A stretch of DNA of 64,000 bases, taken from contig NZ_CP033070.1 in the NCBI RefSeq assembly GCF_003669035.1, forward strand, positions 1,302,001 to 1,366,000. The letters are read 5' to 3'. The translations under genes and the position numbers were made by a program. Below are positions 16,477-25,973 of the stretch, one piece after another. Origin of the DNA: Chryseobacterium sp. 3008163. GTDB lineage: Bacteria > Bacteroidota > Bacteroidia > Flavobacteriales > Weeksellaceae. How positions within the stretch are numbered: the stretch's first letter is position 1; each line of letters begins with the position of its first letter. The notes beneath the pieces were generated by a model. It was not told the DNA's origin. It saw nothing but the letters and a program-made list of their open reading frames with translations, and did no database searches.

Positions 16477-18078
16477 ATGAAAAAACTCTACATGAGTGCA
16501 GTTCTACTATGCACAACTGCCGTATTGTATGCTCAGGATGTGGTATGGCAGAAAGACATTAAATCCTCTACTCAGAATTTTCTCTCACAAGTCACCACAA
16601 CAATCGACCAGCAGTATCTCATTACAGGAAGTTCTATTCAATCGAAAAAGCTTACTTCTGAAAACAAACAAAATAACGGTTACGATTTTCATCTCGTTAA
16701 ATTGAATCAACAAGGTGAAGAAGTCTGGGAAAAACATTTCACAGGACAGAACCATGATTTTCTCTCGGCAACGGTCGCTACTCAGGAAGGTGGTTTTCTG
16801 TTGGCTGGAACATCGTATTCAGGAAAAGGTTTAGACAAAAAAGATGATGCTAAAGGCGGATCGGATATCTGGCTGATCAGAATCAATGAATATGGTGATG
16901 AGCTATGGCAGAAAACTTTGGGAACTTCACAGGATGAGGAAGCCAGAGCGGTGATTCAAACTACAGATTTCGGATTCTTTGTTGCCGGAAACGTTCAGAA
17001 TGCTTCAAAAGGATATGGTTCCAAAGATGTTTTGGTTTCAAGACTCGATAAGAACGGAAAAGAACTATCTCAGATTATTTTAGGAGGAAAAGGATTAGAT
17101 GAAGTGGAGAAGATGATTCCAACTATTGATGGAGGTGCATTGCTCGGAATTTATTCAAGAAGTAATGCCGGTGGATCAAAGAAGACAGAGAACTTCGGGG
17201 AAGGAGATTTTTGGGTGGTGAAGTTGAGCAAAGACGGAAAAGTAGAATGGGAAAAGAACTTTGGAGGTAAAGGAGATGATCACTTAAGAACTCTTTCAAT
17301 GACTTCCACAGGATTTATCGTGGGTGGTGAATCGAGATCAGAGAGATCAGGAAATAAATCTATAGGCATTGAAGAAGGTACTGATATTTGGTTGATTTCT
17401 CTAAATGACAGAGGTGAAGAACTGTGGCAGAAATCTTACAATTTTAAGAACAGAGATGTTCTGATGGGGATGAATGTGGTGAAAACCGGAGACGATAAAA
17501 GCTCGAAAGGAATTTTACTCGGCGGTTATACTCAGGCGGAAGGCAGAATAGAAGCAGATGATGAAACATTTTGGATGCTCTACCTGAACCAGGATGGTAA
17601 CGAACAATGGAGAAAGCATGTGAAAGGAGAATCGAGAAAAAAAGAAGAAAGGTTATCTGATATTAAATTAAATAGAGATGGCTCGATCATTTTGGCAGGA
17701 ACGAGCGCTGAAGAACTTGGAAAAGAGAACTGGAAGATCGTGAAGTTGGGTGACAAGCAATTGGATCAGCTGATTGAGAAATTAGATATCAAGATTTATC
17801 CGAATCCTGTATCTGATTACTGTTATGTGGAGATTGGTTTTGAATTCAAGGAAGCGGATATTACGTTGTATGATATGGGCGGAAGACAGCTGCAAAGCTT
17901 GAAAACCAAGAATAAGGTGACTAAGATCAGTACGCAGAATCTGATTCAGGGAGCGTATCTCATTACGATTAAAACAGATACCGAGAAAACCGCCAGCGCA
18001 AAAATTATTAAAAATAAAAAAAACACTAATAAAAATGAAAAAAATTGTAATCTGTGCAGGTCTTATACTTGCCAATAG
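16477..18078 (+). CDS. T9SS-sorted repeat protein (beta-propeller-like), start of the RHS operon
   Basis: A 533-residue secreted protein. The signal peptide is MKKLYMSAVLLCTTAVLYAQ. Seven or so repeats of about 55 residues follow, each with a core like GSDIWLIRINEYGDELWQK or GDFWVVKLSKDGKVEWEK; this spacing suggests a beta-propeller. From about residue 436 there is a type A sorting domain (KIYPNPVSDYCYVEIG to ASAKIIK). The last 20 residues are odd: they run past the normal end of the domain and overlap the next gene by 44 bases. One extra A in the run 18010-18014 would give KIIKK and a stop at 18017, the usual end, with no overlap. Confidence 0.88.
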   Translation: MKKLYMSAVLLCTTAVLYAQDVVWQKDIKSSTQNFLSQVTTTIDQQYLITGSSIQSKKLTSENKQNNGYDFHLVKLNQQGEEVWEKHFTGQNHDFLSATVATQEGGFLLAGTSYSGKGLDKKDDAKGGSDIWLIRINEYGDELWQKTLGTSQDEEARAVIQTTDFGFFVAGNVQNASKGYGSKDVLVSRLDKNGKELSQIILGGKGLDEVEKMIPTIDGGALLGIYSRSNAGGSKKTENFGEGDFWVVKLSKDGKVEWEKNFGGKGDDHLRTLSMTSTGFIVGGESRSERSGNKSIGIEEGTDIWLISLNDRGEELWQKSYNFKNRDVLMGMNVVKTGDDKSSKGILLGGYTQAEGRIEADDETFWMLYLNQDGNEQWRKHVKGESRKKEERLSDIKLNRDGSIILAGTSAEELGKENWKIVKLGDKQLDQLIEKLDIKIYPNPVSDYCYVEIGFEFKEADITLYDMGGRQLQSLKTKNKVTKISTQNLIQGAYLITIKTDTEKTASAKIIKNKKNTNKNEKNCNLCRSYTCQ

Positions 18079-21000
18079 TTTTGCAGCACAAGAACTAAGT
18101 AATTTAATGCGGGGCGGTCAAAATGACGAAGAATTGTCGCCTAATGTAAATCCACCTTCTCCTGAATCATATTTCAGAACACAGTATGGAAATTTACAGT
18201 TTAATGAATTTAAAGGGAATCCTAATGTAGTTATCCCGATCCATACGCTATCATCAAATAAACTTAAACATCCTTTATCCTTACTATACACCAAGGCAGG
18301 TGTTAAGGTGAATGACACCCCTAATACTGCGGGCATGAACTGGATACTGGAAGCAGGAGGAGTTATTAACAGAACGATATATGACAAAACAGACGAAACA
18401 GTAAGCAACAGACTTTTGTTGAGTCTTGATGATCTAAGTTATTTGTACAGCCAACAAGGAGAATCGACATTGGTAACGTATGCCCGAGAACTTACTACTA
18501 ATTTTGACCATCAGCCTGATATTTTCAATTTTTCATTTCCAGGATATAGTGGAAGTTTTTATCTCGACCATAATTTCAAACCTGTTCTTCTGACTCAGGA
18601 CAATAATCTGAAAATTGAAACCGTAGGTATTTTTAAACAGACCTATAGTTTTATCATTACCACCAATGATGGAACAAAATATACTTTTGGAGGGGCAGGG
18701 GCTACAGAAAAAACGAAAGTAAGAGCCAATGTCTTTCTCAGCGGGGTGACCAGTTTCTATTTAACAAAAATAGAGGATATGGCAGGAAACAAGATTGAGT
18801 TTTCCTATACACAAGTCAATCCAAATGTTACTTTGCTGGGGTTGAACGAGCAGAAGTCTCTAGACAAAAAATTATTTGACATGGGGGCTCCCGCAGAAGG
18901 CACACAGGCAAGTCCTTCAACCACTCCTTACAGTCAGTCTATTAAAAAGATTAACATCAATGATCCTAAAATTCTGACGCAGATCACAGCAGGAAATGAA
19001 AAGGTGATTATTAACTATGCAACAACCCCTTCCGAAACTTTTCAGAAAGCAGGAAATATTGTTATTAGTTCCTATAATGTTGATGTTAAAAAAATTGTAT
19101 TTGAATATATCAATAATTTGGCAACAGATCCCCAGAAAAAGCGTTTTTTTCTTGAAAGGGTAAAAGAATATACACTTAAAAACGGACAGGAAAACTTTGT
19201 ACAAGAATACAAGCTTGAATATGATAATCCTTTAGGTCTTCCTGACAGGCTGTCATTCAGCATGGACTATTTAGGATATAGCAATGGTAAAAGTAATCTG
19301 CAAACGCTGCTTCCTAATTTGAATTTATTTGGAAGTCGGTATAATGTTTTTAATCAGAATTCAGGATATTATGCAGACCGTACACCTGATTTTAATTTTA
19401 CCAAAAATGGAACGTTGACTTCCATCACTTATCCCACCAAAGGCAAAACTGTTTTTGAATATGAACCCACGTTTGCCCGAAAAAGCACACCTGTACAGGG
19501 CGAAAAATCTCTGGTAATAGGAAATACTGAAGCTCTATGGGCGGACGGTTCATTAATTGATTACAATCTTGTGACCTCAAATCTTCCTTTATCTGGAGAA
19601 CTCACAGGCAGTTTTCAGTCTTCAGAAGTCGAAGGAAACAATGTTCAGATAGAATTGAAACTCCACTCAAACGAAGTCGGTACCTATGCAGATAAAGGAC
19701 GTGCTAAATTTGAAATCATCGATAGTGCTACTGGGCAGGTTATATTTAGCGAATTAATATTTCTTCCTAAAACCATGCAATACATAGACTCTTTCAATGA
19801 CTTTATGATAGAGCCCAATAAAACCTATCTTTTTAAATACAACTTAGTAAATAATATTTGTCGTAAATGCAGTGCAACAAGTGTAATAAAATATTCTAAG
19901 AAGGGCGAATGGGAGCTTACACCAAACGGAAATATCAGGCTTAAAAAGCAATATGATGTTTCTGAAAACGGTTCTGTGAACTACAAAAGAATATACTATT
20001 CTGATTTTCAAAGCATCAATAACACGGGCAGTCTTGACTTCGAATACACACCGGAGTTTAGATCTAACAGGTTTGACCAGCAGCCATATTCTGGTTACTC
20101 TGGTCCAAATCAACTTCCTGGAGCAGGTGTCAGTTATGTCGGCAGTATTTCTGAAACCATACTTCACTCAGAACTGCAGATGCATATGGTAACAAGGTCA
20201 ATACCTTCGGTATCCAATCCTGACGAAGGATTGGATGAATATTTAGACAATATTTATGATCCGATATATCCTGTGGTGAACATCAGCTACGGAGGAGATG
20301 AATTTGAGAAAGGAGGTGAAGAAAAAAGATTTACAATAAGTAACATCTATAATAGCTATACATTCAGACAGCCAACAGATGATGGTATGTTCACTAATAT
20401 AGGTAGTGCATTAAATGAAGCTTCTGGATCAGCACAAAATACATTATTCTGGAATGTTCCTTTAGGGAATCTCAGCGGAAAACTTATTTCAAGCAAAGTG
20501 TTCGGAAACAAAAACGGACAGCTGTATTTAAAAACAGCAACACACAATGATTACCGTTTCGATCAAGTGGGTATTGTATCAAGTGTTGCTGGAATGACAC
20601 TATTCCCACTAGTCTTTATTCCTACAGGATCAAATATCAATACCTACATCAGTAATATGTACATCACAGGATATATGCTGCCTTCCTATTCTGTTTTTTT
20701 AGACAGAAGTATCTCTAAAGAATACCTGGAAGATATTCCTTACAATACACCGAATGATGCTAATTATAAAAAAATTACGACCATCACCAATTACCTGTAT
20801 GATAATATAGACAAGCAACTTTCAAAAAGTACAACACAATTCTCTGATATGAGGGTTCAGGAAACGACTTATAAATATGCTCGTGAAAAAGCTAACCAAC
20901 GATTGATTACTGCCAATATGCTTGGAATTCCATTAGAAACATCTGTGATTGAGAAACAAAATGTTGCAGACGCAGGGAAAATAATTGCTAAAACCGAAAC

Positions 21001-21505
21001 CAAATACGACAATCCTTCAAATCTTTTCCAAAGTTCAGTGTTGTCTTATGATTTGCAAAACAATAGTTCTACCGAAGTCACTTACGATCTATATGATTCC
21101 AAAGGAAATCTATTGCAGTACACAACGAAAGACGGCATTCCTGTATCCATTATCTGGGGATATAATGCTATCCAGCCGATAGCCAAAGTGACAGGAGCTA
21201 CTTACGCACAAGTGAGCAACTTAGCAACAGCAATTATTGCCGCTTCAGATCTTGATGCTTCGAATCCTTCTAACGAACCTGCATTTATTAATATCTTAGA
21301 TTCATTCAGAAAAGACTCAAATCTTTCAGGTTATCAAATTACTACATATACTTACGATCCATTAATCGGAGTCACCAGCATCACTCCATCATCAGGAATC
21401 AGAGAAGTTTACTTGTACGATTCTGCTAATCGATTAAAAGAAATCAGACAGGATAATTCGACAGGTAAACTGTTGAAAGAATTCAAATACAACTACAAAC
21501 CATAA
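18035..21505 (+). CDS. Large secreted YD/RHS-type protein upstream of the RHS toxin
   Basis: A 1156-residue protein with signal peptide MKKIVICAGLILANSFAAQ. The N-terminal part (QYGNLQFNEFKGNPNVVIPI, PLSLLYTKAGVKV, AGMNWILEAGGVINR) is the conserved opening of large Bacteroidota proteins that precede RHS genes. The C-terminal 200 residues carry YD-type repeats (EVTYDLYDSKGNLLQYTTKDG, YLYDSANRLKEIRQDNSTG, KEFKYNYKP). It ends without an RHS core or toxin domain and stops nine bases before the RHS gene. By analogy with split SpvB/TcB-TcC shells, it may form part of the cocoon that encloses the downstream C-terminus; this is inference. Confidence 0.85.
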   Translation: MKKIVICAGLILANSFAAQELSNLMRGGQNDEELSPNVNPPSPESYFRTQYGNLQFNEFKGNPNVVIPIHTLSSNKLKHPLSLLYTKAGVKVNDTPNTAGMNWILEAGGVINRTIYDKTDETVSNRLLLSLDDLSYLYSQQGESTLVTYARELTTNFDHQPDIFNFSFPGYSGSFYLDHNFKPVLLTQDNNLKIETVGIFKQTYSFIITTNDGTKYTFGGAGATEKTKVRANVFLSGVTSFYLTKIEDMAGNKIEFSYTQVNPNVTLLGLNEQKSLDKKLFDMGAPAEGTQASPSTTPYSQSIKKININDPKILTQITAGNEKVIINYATTPSETFQKAGNIVISSYNVDVKKIVFEYINNLATDPQKKRFFLERVKEYTLKNGQENFVQEYKLEYDNPLGLPDRLSFSMDYLGYSNGKSNLQTLLPNLNLFGSRYNVFNQNSGYYADRTPDFNFTKNGTLTSITYPTKGKTVFEYEPTFARKSTPVQGEKSLVIGNTEALWADGSLIDYNLVTSNLPLSGELTGSFQSSEVEGNNVQIELKLHSNEVGTYADKGRAKFEIIDSATGQVIFSELIFLPKTMQYIDSFNDFMIEPNKTYLFKYNLVNNICRKCSATSVIKYSKKGEWELTPNGNIRLKKQYDVSENGSVNYKRIYYSDFQSINNTGSLDFEYTPEFRSNRFDQQPYSGYSGPNQLPGAGVSYVGSISETILHSELQMHMVTRSIPSVSNPDEGLDEYLDNIYDPIYPVVNISYGGDEFEKGGEEKRFTISNIYNSYTFRQPTDDGMFTNIGSALNEASGSAQNTLFWNVPLGNLSGKLISSKVFGNKNGQLYLKTATHNDYRFDQVGIVSSVAGMTLFPLVFIPTGSNINTYISNMYITGYMLPSYSVFLDRSISKEYLEDIPYNTPNDANYKKITTITNYLYDNIDKQLSKSTTQFSDMRVQETTYKYAREKANQRLITANMLGIPLETSVIEKQNVADAGKIIAKTETKYDNPSNLFQSSVLSYDLQNNSSTEVTYDLYDSKGNLLQYTTKDGIPVSIIWGYNAIQPIAKVTGATYAQVSNLATAIIAASDLDASNPSNEPAFINILDSFRKDSNLSGYQITTYTYDPLIGVTSITPSSGIREVYLYDSANRLKEIRQDNSTGKLLKEFKYNYKP

Positions 21506-21514
21506 AAACACACC

Positions 21515-24500
21515 ATGAAAAAAATACTCATCCCCATCAGTACTTTGTTTGTAGCGGGCATATCCCATGCACAGACGACGAATCTTAGTACAACAGAAAA
21601 CTATGTCTATACGAAAACATATATAACCGATCCTACAGTAGCTAACCCCAAGACTGTTGAGACTGTACAATATTTTGACGGTTTAGGAAGACCTAAACAG
21701 ATAGTTAATGTAAAAGCCTCGCCATTAGGCAGAGATGTCGTTACTCATATAGAGTATGATGGTTTTGGAAGACAAATCAAAGATTATCTTCCCGTACCTC
21801 AGAGTGGAACAATGAACGGAGCTATTGTACCGACACCCCTTGCCAATGCCGCACAAACCGACATCTACGGATCAGAGAAAATATATGCAGAAAAAATCTT
21901 AGAGAACTCACCACTAGACAGAATCCAACAACAGATCCAGGTAGGAAACGACTGGACTAATAAACCCGTCAAATTTGATTATGATGCTAATATTGGGACA
22001 GCTGATTATGTAAGAAAATATAAAACCTCTACGACATGGGTTGATGGCAGAACAGAAACTTCTATTGAGCTTCCTCAATATTTCGATTCCTCACAATTAT
22101 ACAAGAACACAATAACTGATGAAGACGGAAATAAAACCATAGAATTTAAAAACGGACAAGGGCAGACTCTTCTCGTGAGAAAAGTTTTGAGTGCTACAGA
22201 AAATGCAGATACCTATTATGTGTATAACGAATATAATCAACTCGCATTTGTTATTCCGCCATTAATTTCTACATGGAGTACTTTAGATCAAACAACCATC
22301 GATAATTTATTTTATCAATATCGCTATGATGGCAGAAACCGTTTGGTAGAAAAAAAACTTCCCGGTAAAGGATGGGAATATATGGTCTATGACAAGGCAG
22401 ACCGATTGGTGGCAACACAAGATGCTAATCTAAGGCAAACCTCAAAATGGTTTGTTACAAAATATGATACATTTGGAAGAGTGATTTATACAGGATTGAT
22501 GCCACTTCCAAATCAAACTCGTGCAGGATTACAGAATATAACCAATCAGTATGTCATCACTGAATCAAGAAACAATACAGGATTTACCAGAAATGGTATG
22601 CAGATTTATTATACAAATGATCTGTACAGTCAGATAGAAACTATATTGACGGTCAATTATTATGATATTTATCCTGTAGGAAGCCCTGCAATACCGACCC
22701 AAGTTTTGGGACAGAATATCCTGCACGAAAATGCACAACTATACAACATCAGTACAAAAACACTACCCGTTGCTTCTTATGTGAAAAACATTGAAGACGA
22801 CAATTGGACAAAGAACTACAGCTGGTACGACACCAAAGGAAGGCCTGTTGCAAGCCATTCTGTCAATCATCTGGGAGGATATACCAAAACCGAATCTTTA
22901 CTAGATTTTTCAGGAGTACTAAAACAGGCAATTACAAAACATAAACGATTAGATTCTGATACAGAGCGTGTAATTACTGAGAATTTCACCTACGATCATC
23001 AGAACAGACTGCTTACCCACACCCACCAGGTTGATAGCAATCCTCTTGAATACCTTGCCCAGAACGACTACAATGAACTTTCGCAGTTGAAAAACAAAAA
23101 AGTAGGCGGTACGAGTTTGGGAAGCGGAATTCAGACAGTTGATTATGCTTACAATATCCGTGGGTGGATGACGCAGATTAATGATCCTGCAAATCTAAAC
23201 GGAAAATTGTTTGGATATCAAATAAAATACCATAACCCTGTATATACCAACAATGCTACAGGTAGATATAATGGCAATATTGCAGAAGTTGATTGGAAAT
23301 CTGCGAATGATGGTGTCTTAAAAAGATACTCATATCAGTATGATGCATTAAACAGGCTGAAAAAAGGTTCATATGCTGAACCTGACACCTCTGTTCCCCA
23401 AAATGGATACTTCAGCGAAGAATTGAGCTATGATCCTAATGGTAATATTGGAACACTGAAAAGAAACAGGAATGCAGCTTATGTAGGAGCAGAGCTTATA
23501 GACGATCTTACGTATAATTATACAGGAAACAGACTTAATTCTGTAGCAGATGCATCGTCAAATTATTTAGGCTATCCTGATACTTCTGGTAATCTAATAA
23601 ACTACGATTTTAATGGGAATATGACAGATCATGTTGACAAAGGTATCTTACAGATTGATTACAACTTTTTGAACCTTCCTAATTATATTAAATTCGATCA
23701 ATTTATCACAAGGTTTTGGGAAGATATTTATAAAAACACGCTCTACACTTATCGTGCAGACGGCACAAAAATAAAGAAAACCCACACTTATTTTTCAGGA
23801 AAAACACAGGCTGTAATCATCAAAAAGACAGATTATCTCGACGGGTTTCAATATACTGACAATATAATTCAATTTGTCCCCACTTCAGAAGGGTATTTTG
23901 ATTTTGTGAAAAATAAGTATATTTACAATTATACAGACCATTTAGGAAATACAAGATTAAGCTACCTACACAATGGCAGCAGCATAGGAGTTCTTGAAGA
24001 AAACATCTATTATCCTTTTGGATTAAAGCATGACGGGTATAATCCTGGTAAAAACCCAAATTATCAATATGAGTATAACGGTAAAGAATTGCAAACGGAA
24101 ACAGGGATGTATGATTATGGAGCAAGATTTTATATGCCTGACATTGGAAGATGGGGAGTTGTGGATGAACTTGCTGAAACATCAACAAGATTTTCTACAT
24201 ACACATATGCTTTAGATAATCCAATTATGTTTGTTGATCCTGATGGTAGAGAAGCGGAACAATGTTGTGGTTGGTTAAAAAGCTATGCAAAAGGAGTTTT
24301 GAGTACAACTATGGGAATAGCCCAAAGTACAGCTACAACTCTTGTAGAAAATTCTAACCCTACTGTATTAATCTATAATAAAAGTAAAAGTATATATGGT
24401 TATGGAGAAAGGGTTGTTAATGGATATCAACAGGGAGGTGTAAAAGGAGCTGCTAAAGAATATGGTAATGTACTATATGAAGGTACTGGAGCAAAATCTG

Positions 24501-24949
24501 TTGTTCAAACTGCAAAAGGTGTAGCCAATGGCGATCCTGAAGCTATAGGTTCGGCTACTGCTCTCGTTGGTTTTGGAATAGCTACTCGTAAAGCTGGCGG
24601 TGCTGGATCCGTAGCAGAAACAACATCTTTAAGCTCAAAGGGAATTGTTGTTACACAGGAGTCTGTTGCATCAGCATTAAAAGATTCAAAACTACAAACG
24701 GCACAAGGTGTTGTATCGGGACCAATGGTTGAAAGATATGTAAAAATGGCACAAGAAGGAAATACTGCGCCGCCAATAAAAGTAACAAACAATGGTGTAA
24801 TTGTAGATGGTAATCATAGATATGTAGCAGGAAGATTAGTTGGTAACGAACCATCTCAAGTCCCTGGATCCCTGTCTCCAAGTCAACAATCTAAAGTCCA
24901 GCCTGTTCAAAATACAAAAGTCGACCCTAATGATTGGGGTGGGCGTTAA
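21515..24949 (+). CDS. RHS-repeat protein with C-terminal ParB-like candidate toxin domain
   Basis: A 1144-residue protein with signal peptide MKKILIPISTLFVAGISHAQ and a DUF6443-type N-terminus (VQYFDGLGRPKQIVNVKASP). YD repeats run to about residue 800. The RHS core is near 805-911: YTDHLGNTRLSY, YYPFGLKH, YEYNGKELQTETGMYDYGARFYMPDIGRW, ending DNPIMFVDPDG (D908-G911), the usual self-cleavage boundary. The variable C-terminus (912-1144) has Ala/Gly-rich helices, then PPIKVTNNGVIVDGNHRYVAGR with DGNHR at 1098-1102. This matches the ParB/sulfiredoxin-like phosphate-binding DGxHR box found in some polymorphic toxins. The tail ends DPNDWGGR. Activity is inferred. Confidence 0.92.
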   Translation: MKKILIPISTLFVAGISHAQTTNLSTTENYVYTKTYITDPTVANPKTVETVQYFDGLGRPKQIVNVKASPLGRDVVTHIEYDGFGRQIKDYLPVPQSGTMNGAIVPTPLANAAQTDIYGSEKIYAEKILENSPLDRIQQQIQVGNDWTNKPVKFDYDANIGTADYVRKYKTSTTWVDGRTETSIELPQYFDSSQLYKNTITDEDGNKTIEFKNGQGQTLLVRKVLSATENADTYYVYNEYNQLAFVIPPLISTWSTLDQTTIDNLFYQYRYDGRNRLVEKKLPGKGWEYMVYDKADRLVATQDANLRQTSKWFVTKYDTFGRVIYTGLMPLPNQTRAGLQNITNQYVITESRNNTGFTRNGMQIYYTNDLYSQIETILTVNYYDIYPVGSPAIPTQVLGQNILHENAQLYNISTKTLPVASYVKNIEDDNWTKNYSWYDTKGRPVASHSVNHLGGYTKTESLLDFSGVLKQAITKHKRLDSDTERVITENFTYDHQNRLLTHTHQVDSNPLEYLAQNDYNELSQLKNKKVGGTSLGSGIQTVDYAYNIRGWMTQINDPANLNGKLFGYQIKYHNPVYTNNATGRYNGNIAEVDWKSANDGVLKRYSYQYDALNRLKKGSYAEPDTSVPQNGYFSEELSYDPNGNIGTLKRNRNAAYVGAELIDDLTYNYTGNRLNSVADASSNYLGYPDTSGNLINYDFNGNMTDHVDKGILQIDYNFLNLPNYIKFDQFITRFWEDIYKNTLYTYRADGTKIKKTHTYFSGKTQAVIIKKTDYLDGFQYTDNIIQFVPTSEGYFDFVKNKYIYNYTDHLGNTRLSYLHNGSSIGVLEENIYYPFGLKHDGYNPGKNPNYQYEYNGKELQTETGMYDYGARFYMPDIGRWGVVDELAETSTRFSTYTYALDNPIMFVDPDGREAEQCCGWLKSYAKGVLSTTMGIAQSTATTLVENSNPTVLIYNKSKSIYGYGERVVNGYQQGGVKGAAKEYGNVLYEGTGAKSVVQTAKGVANGDPEAIGSATALVGFGIATRKAGGAGSVAETTSLSSKGIVVTQESVASALKDSKLQTAQGVVSGPMVERYVKMAQEGNTAPPIKVTNNGVIVDGNHRYVAGRLVGNEPSQVPGSLSPSQQSKVQPVQNTKVDPNDWGGR

Positions 24950-24960
24950 ATAAATTTATT

Positions 24961-25437
24961 ATGATAATATATTGTGAAAATGATAATGAAATAGCCGTTC
25001 CTTATAATAGTTTAGATGGAGCTATTTTAGAAGATTTAGATTTACACAGGGCAAAGCTTGAAAATATGAATCTGAATAGCACAAGTTTTTTTAAATCAAA
25101 TCTCCGAGGTGCATTTTTATTCAACTCTTGTTTGATAAAATCTAATCTTTCTTTTACGAACCTAATAACTGCTGATTTTAGAGACACTATTCTGCTTGAT
25201 GCTAATTTATCTGAAAGTATAGCTTCATACTGTGATTTTAGTAATGCAAAACTTCAGGGAAGTAATCTAAAAGGTGCTAAAATTAACTTTTCAAATTTTA
25301 CAAATGCAAACTTATCTGGTGCAAATATGCTTTGTATTGATATCGAGAAAGCAATATTTAAAGACACTGTGTATAATAATGAAACTATTTGGCCTAAAGA
25401 TTTCGATCCTTTAATTAATGGATGTATGCTATTATAA
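24961..25437 (+). CDS. Pentapeptide-repeat protein, candidate immunity protein
   Basis: A 158-residue protein, 11 bases after the RHS stop. About 15 consecutive A(D/N)LxX-type units (DGAILEDLDLHRAKLENMNL, SNLRGAFLF, KLQGSNLKGAKINFSNFTNA, ANLSGANML) should form a right-handed quadrilateral helix that mimics DNA in some family members. The position directly after a polymorphic-toxin C-terminus is where the cognate immunity gene is found. I start at the ATG at 24961; the longer reading from 24934 overlaps the toxin gene. The C-terminal 25 residues leave the repeat pattern. Immunity function is inferred from position. Confidence 0.82.
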   Translation: MIIYCENDNEIAVPYNSLDGAILEDLDLHRAKLENMNLNSTSFFKSNLRGAFLFNSCLIKSNLSFTNLITADFRDTILLDANLSESIASYCDFSNAKLQGSNLKGAKINFSNFTNANLSGANMLCIDIEKAIFKDTVYNNETIWPKDFDPLINGCMLL

Positions 25438-25441
25438 GACC

Positions 25442-25513
25442 CTCCCCACTACCACGATTGTATCATGTGGCAGATAAAAAAACCTCGCAAAATTTGCGAG
25501 GTTTTTTGTGTTT
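25442..25513. repeat. Repeat copy 1 with embedded terminator
   Basis: CCTCCCCACTACCACGAT..ATCATGTGGCAGATAAA, followed by a terminator hairpin AACCTCGCAAA/TTTGCGAGGTT with flanking A and T runs (25476-25507). It matches 25870-25943 closely. It sits between the immunity gene and the converging XRE remnant and can terminate both. Confidence 0.75.
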
Positions 25514-25824
25514 TATAGTGCAGCAATATTTTTCTGCAAATAATCTTTAAACCGTTTTTTAGAAACGAAAGTTTCAATAAGTTTTAGGAGAATATTTTTT
25601 TCTTCAGTATCGAGTTCGTTAATGAGTTTTAATTGCTCTAGAACTGCAGTATCTTCCATAGAAACTTCGTTGGGAACATTATTTTTTTCATTGAAGAAAA
25701 TAATATCATCAACAGAAATCCCGAAATGTTTAGCGACAAAAACCAACTTGTCAACAGGAATATCCTGTTGGTTGTTTTCCATTTTAGAATATCCTGTTCT
25801 GTGCGTGTGCATCAGATCAGCCAT
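25513..25824 (-). pseudogene. 5'-truncated XRE-family regulator, remnant 1
   Basis: The open frame continues upstream as NLKKLRESTGLTQQDMADLM (to about 25857), the normal first helices of an XRE/Cro helix-turn-helix, but no ATG, GTG or TTG precedes it before an in-frame stop. The repeat at 25870-25943 directly abuts the truncated end, where the native start should be. Downstream are RTGYSKMENNQQDIPVDKLV, FGISVDDIIFF and a C-terminal helical tail ending KNIAAL. If the internal ATG at 25824 is used, the HTH lacks helix 1. It is probably a displaced fragment. Confidence 0.65.
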
Positions 25825-25869
25825 ATCCTGTTGTGTTAAACCTGTACTCTCACGGAGTTTTTTTAAGTT

Positions 25870-25943
25870 GTCCTCCGCTACCGCACGATTTTATCGTGTG
25901 GCAGATAAAGATAAACCTCGCATTTTGCGAGGTTTTTTGTGTT
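25870..25943. repeat. Repeat copy 2 with embedded terminator
   Basis: CCTCCGCTACCGCACGAT..ATCGTGTGGCAGATAAA contains the dyad GCACGAT/ATCGTGT, then AACCTCGCATTTTGCGAGGTT with a T run. It is near-identical in layout to 25442-25513. The terminator serves XRE remnant 2 on the minus strand, and the other end abuts the truncated 5' end of XRE remnant 1. Confidence 0.75.
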
Positions 25944-25973
25944 ATATGTTTTGTTTTGTATACGGAAACAGAA

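Noticed and set aside
23820-24188. 122-codon ORF antisense to the RHS core
   Set aside because: Mirror of a conserved coding region; Cys/His-rich composition is typical of shadow frames.
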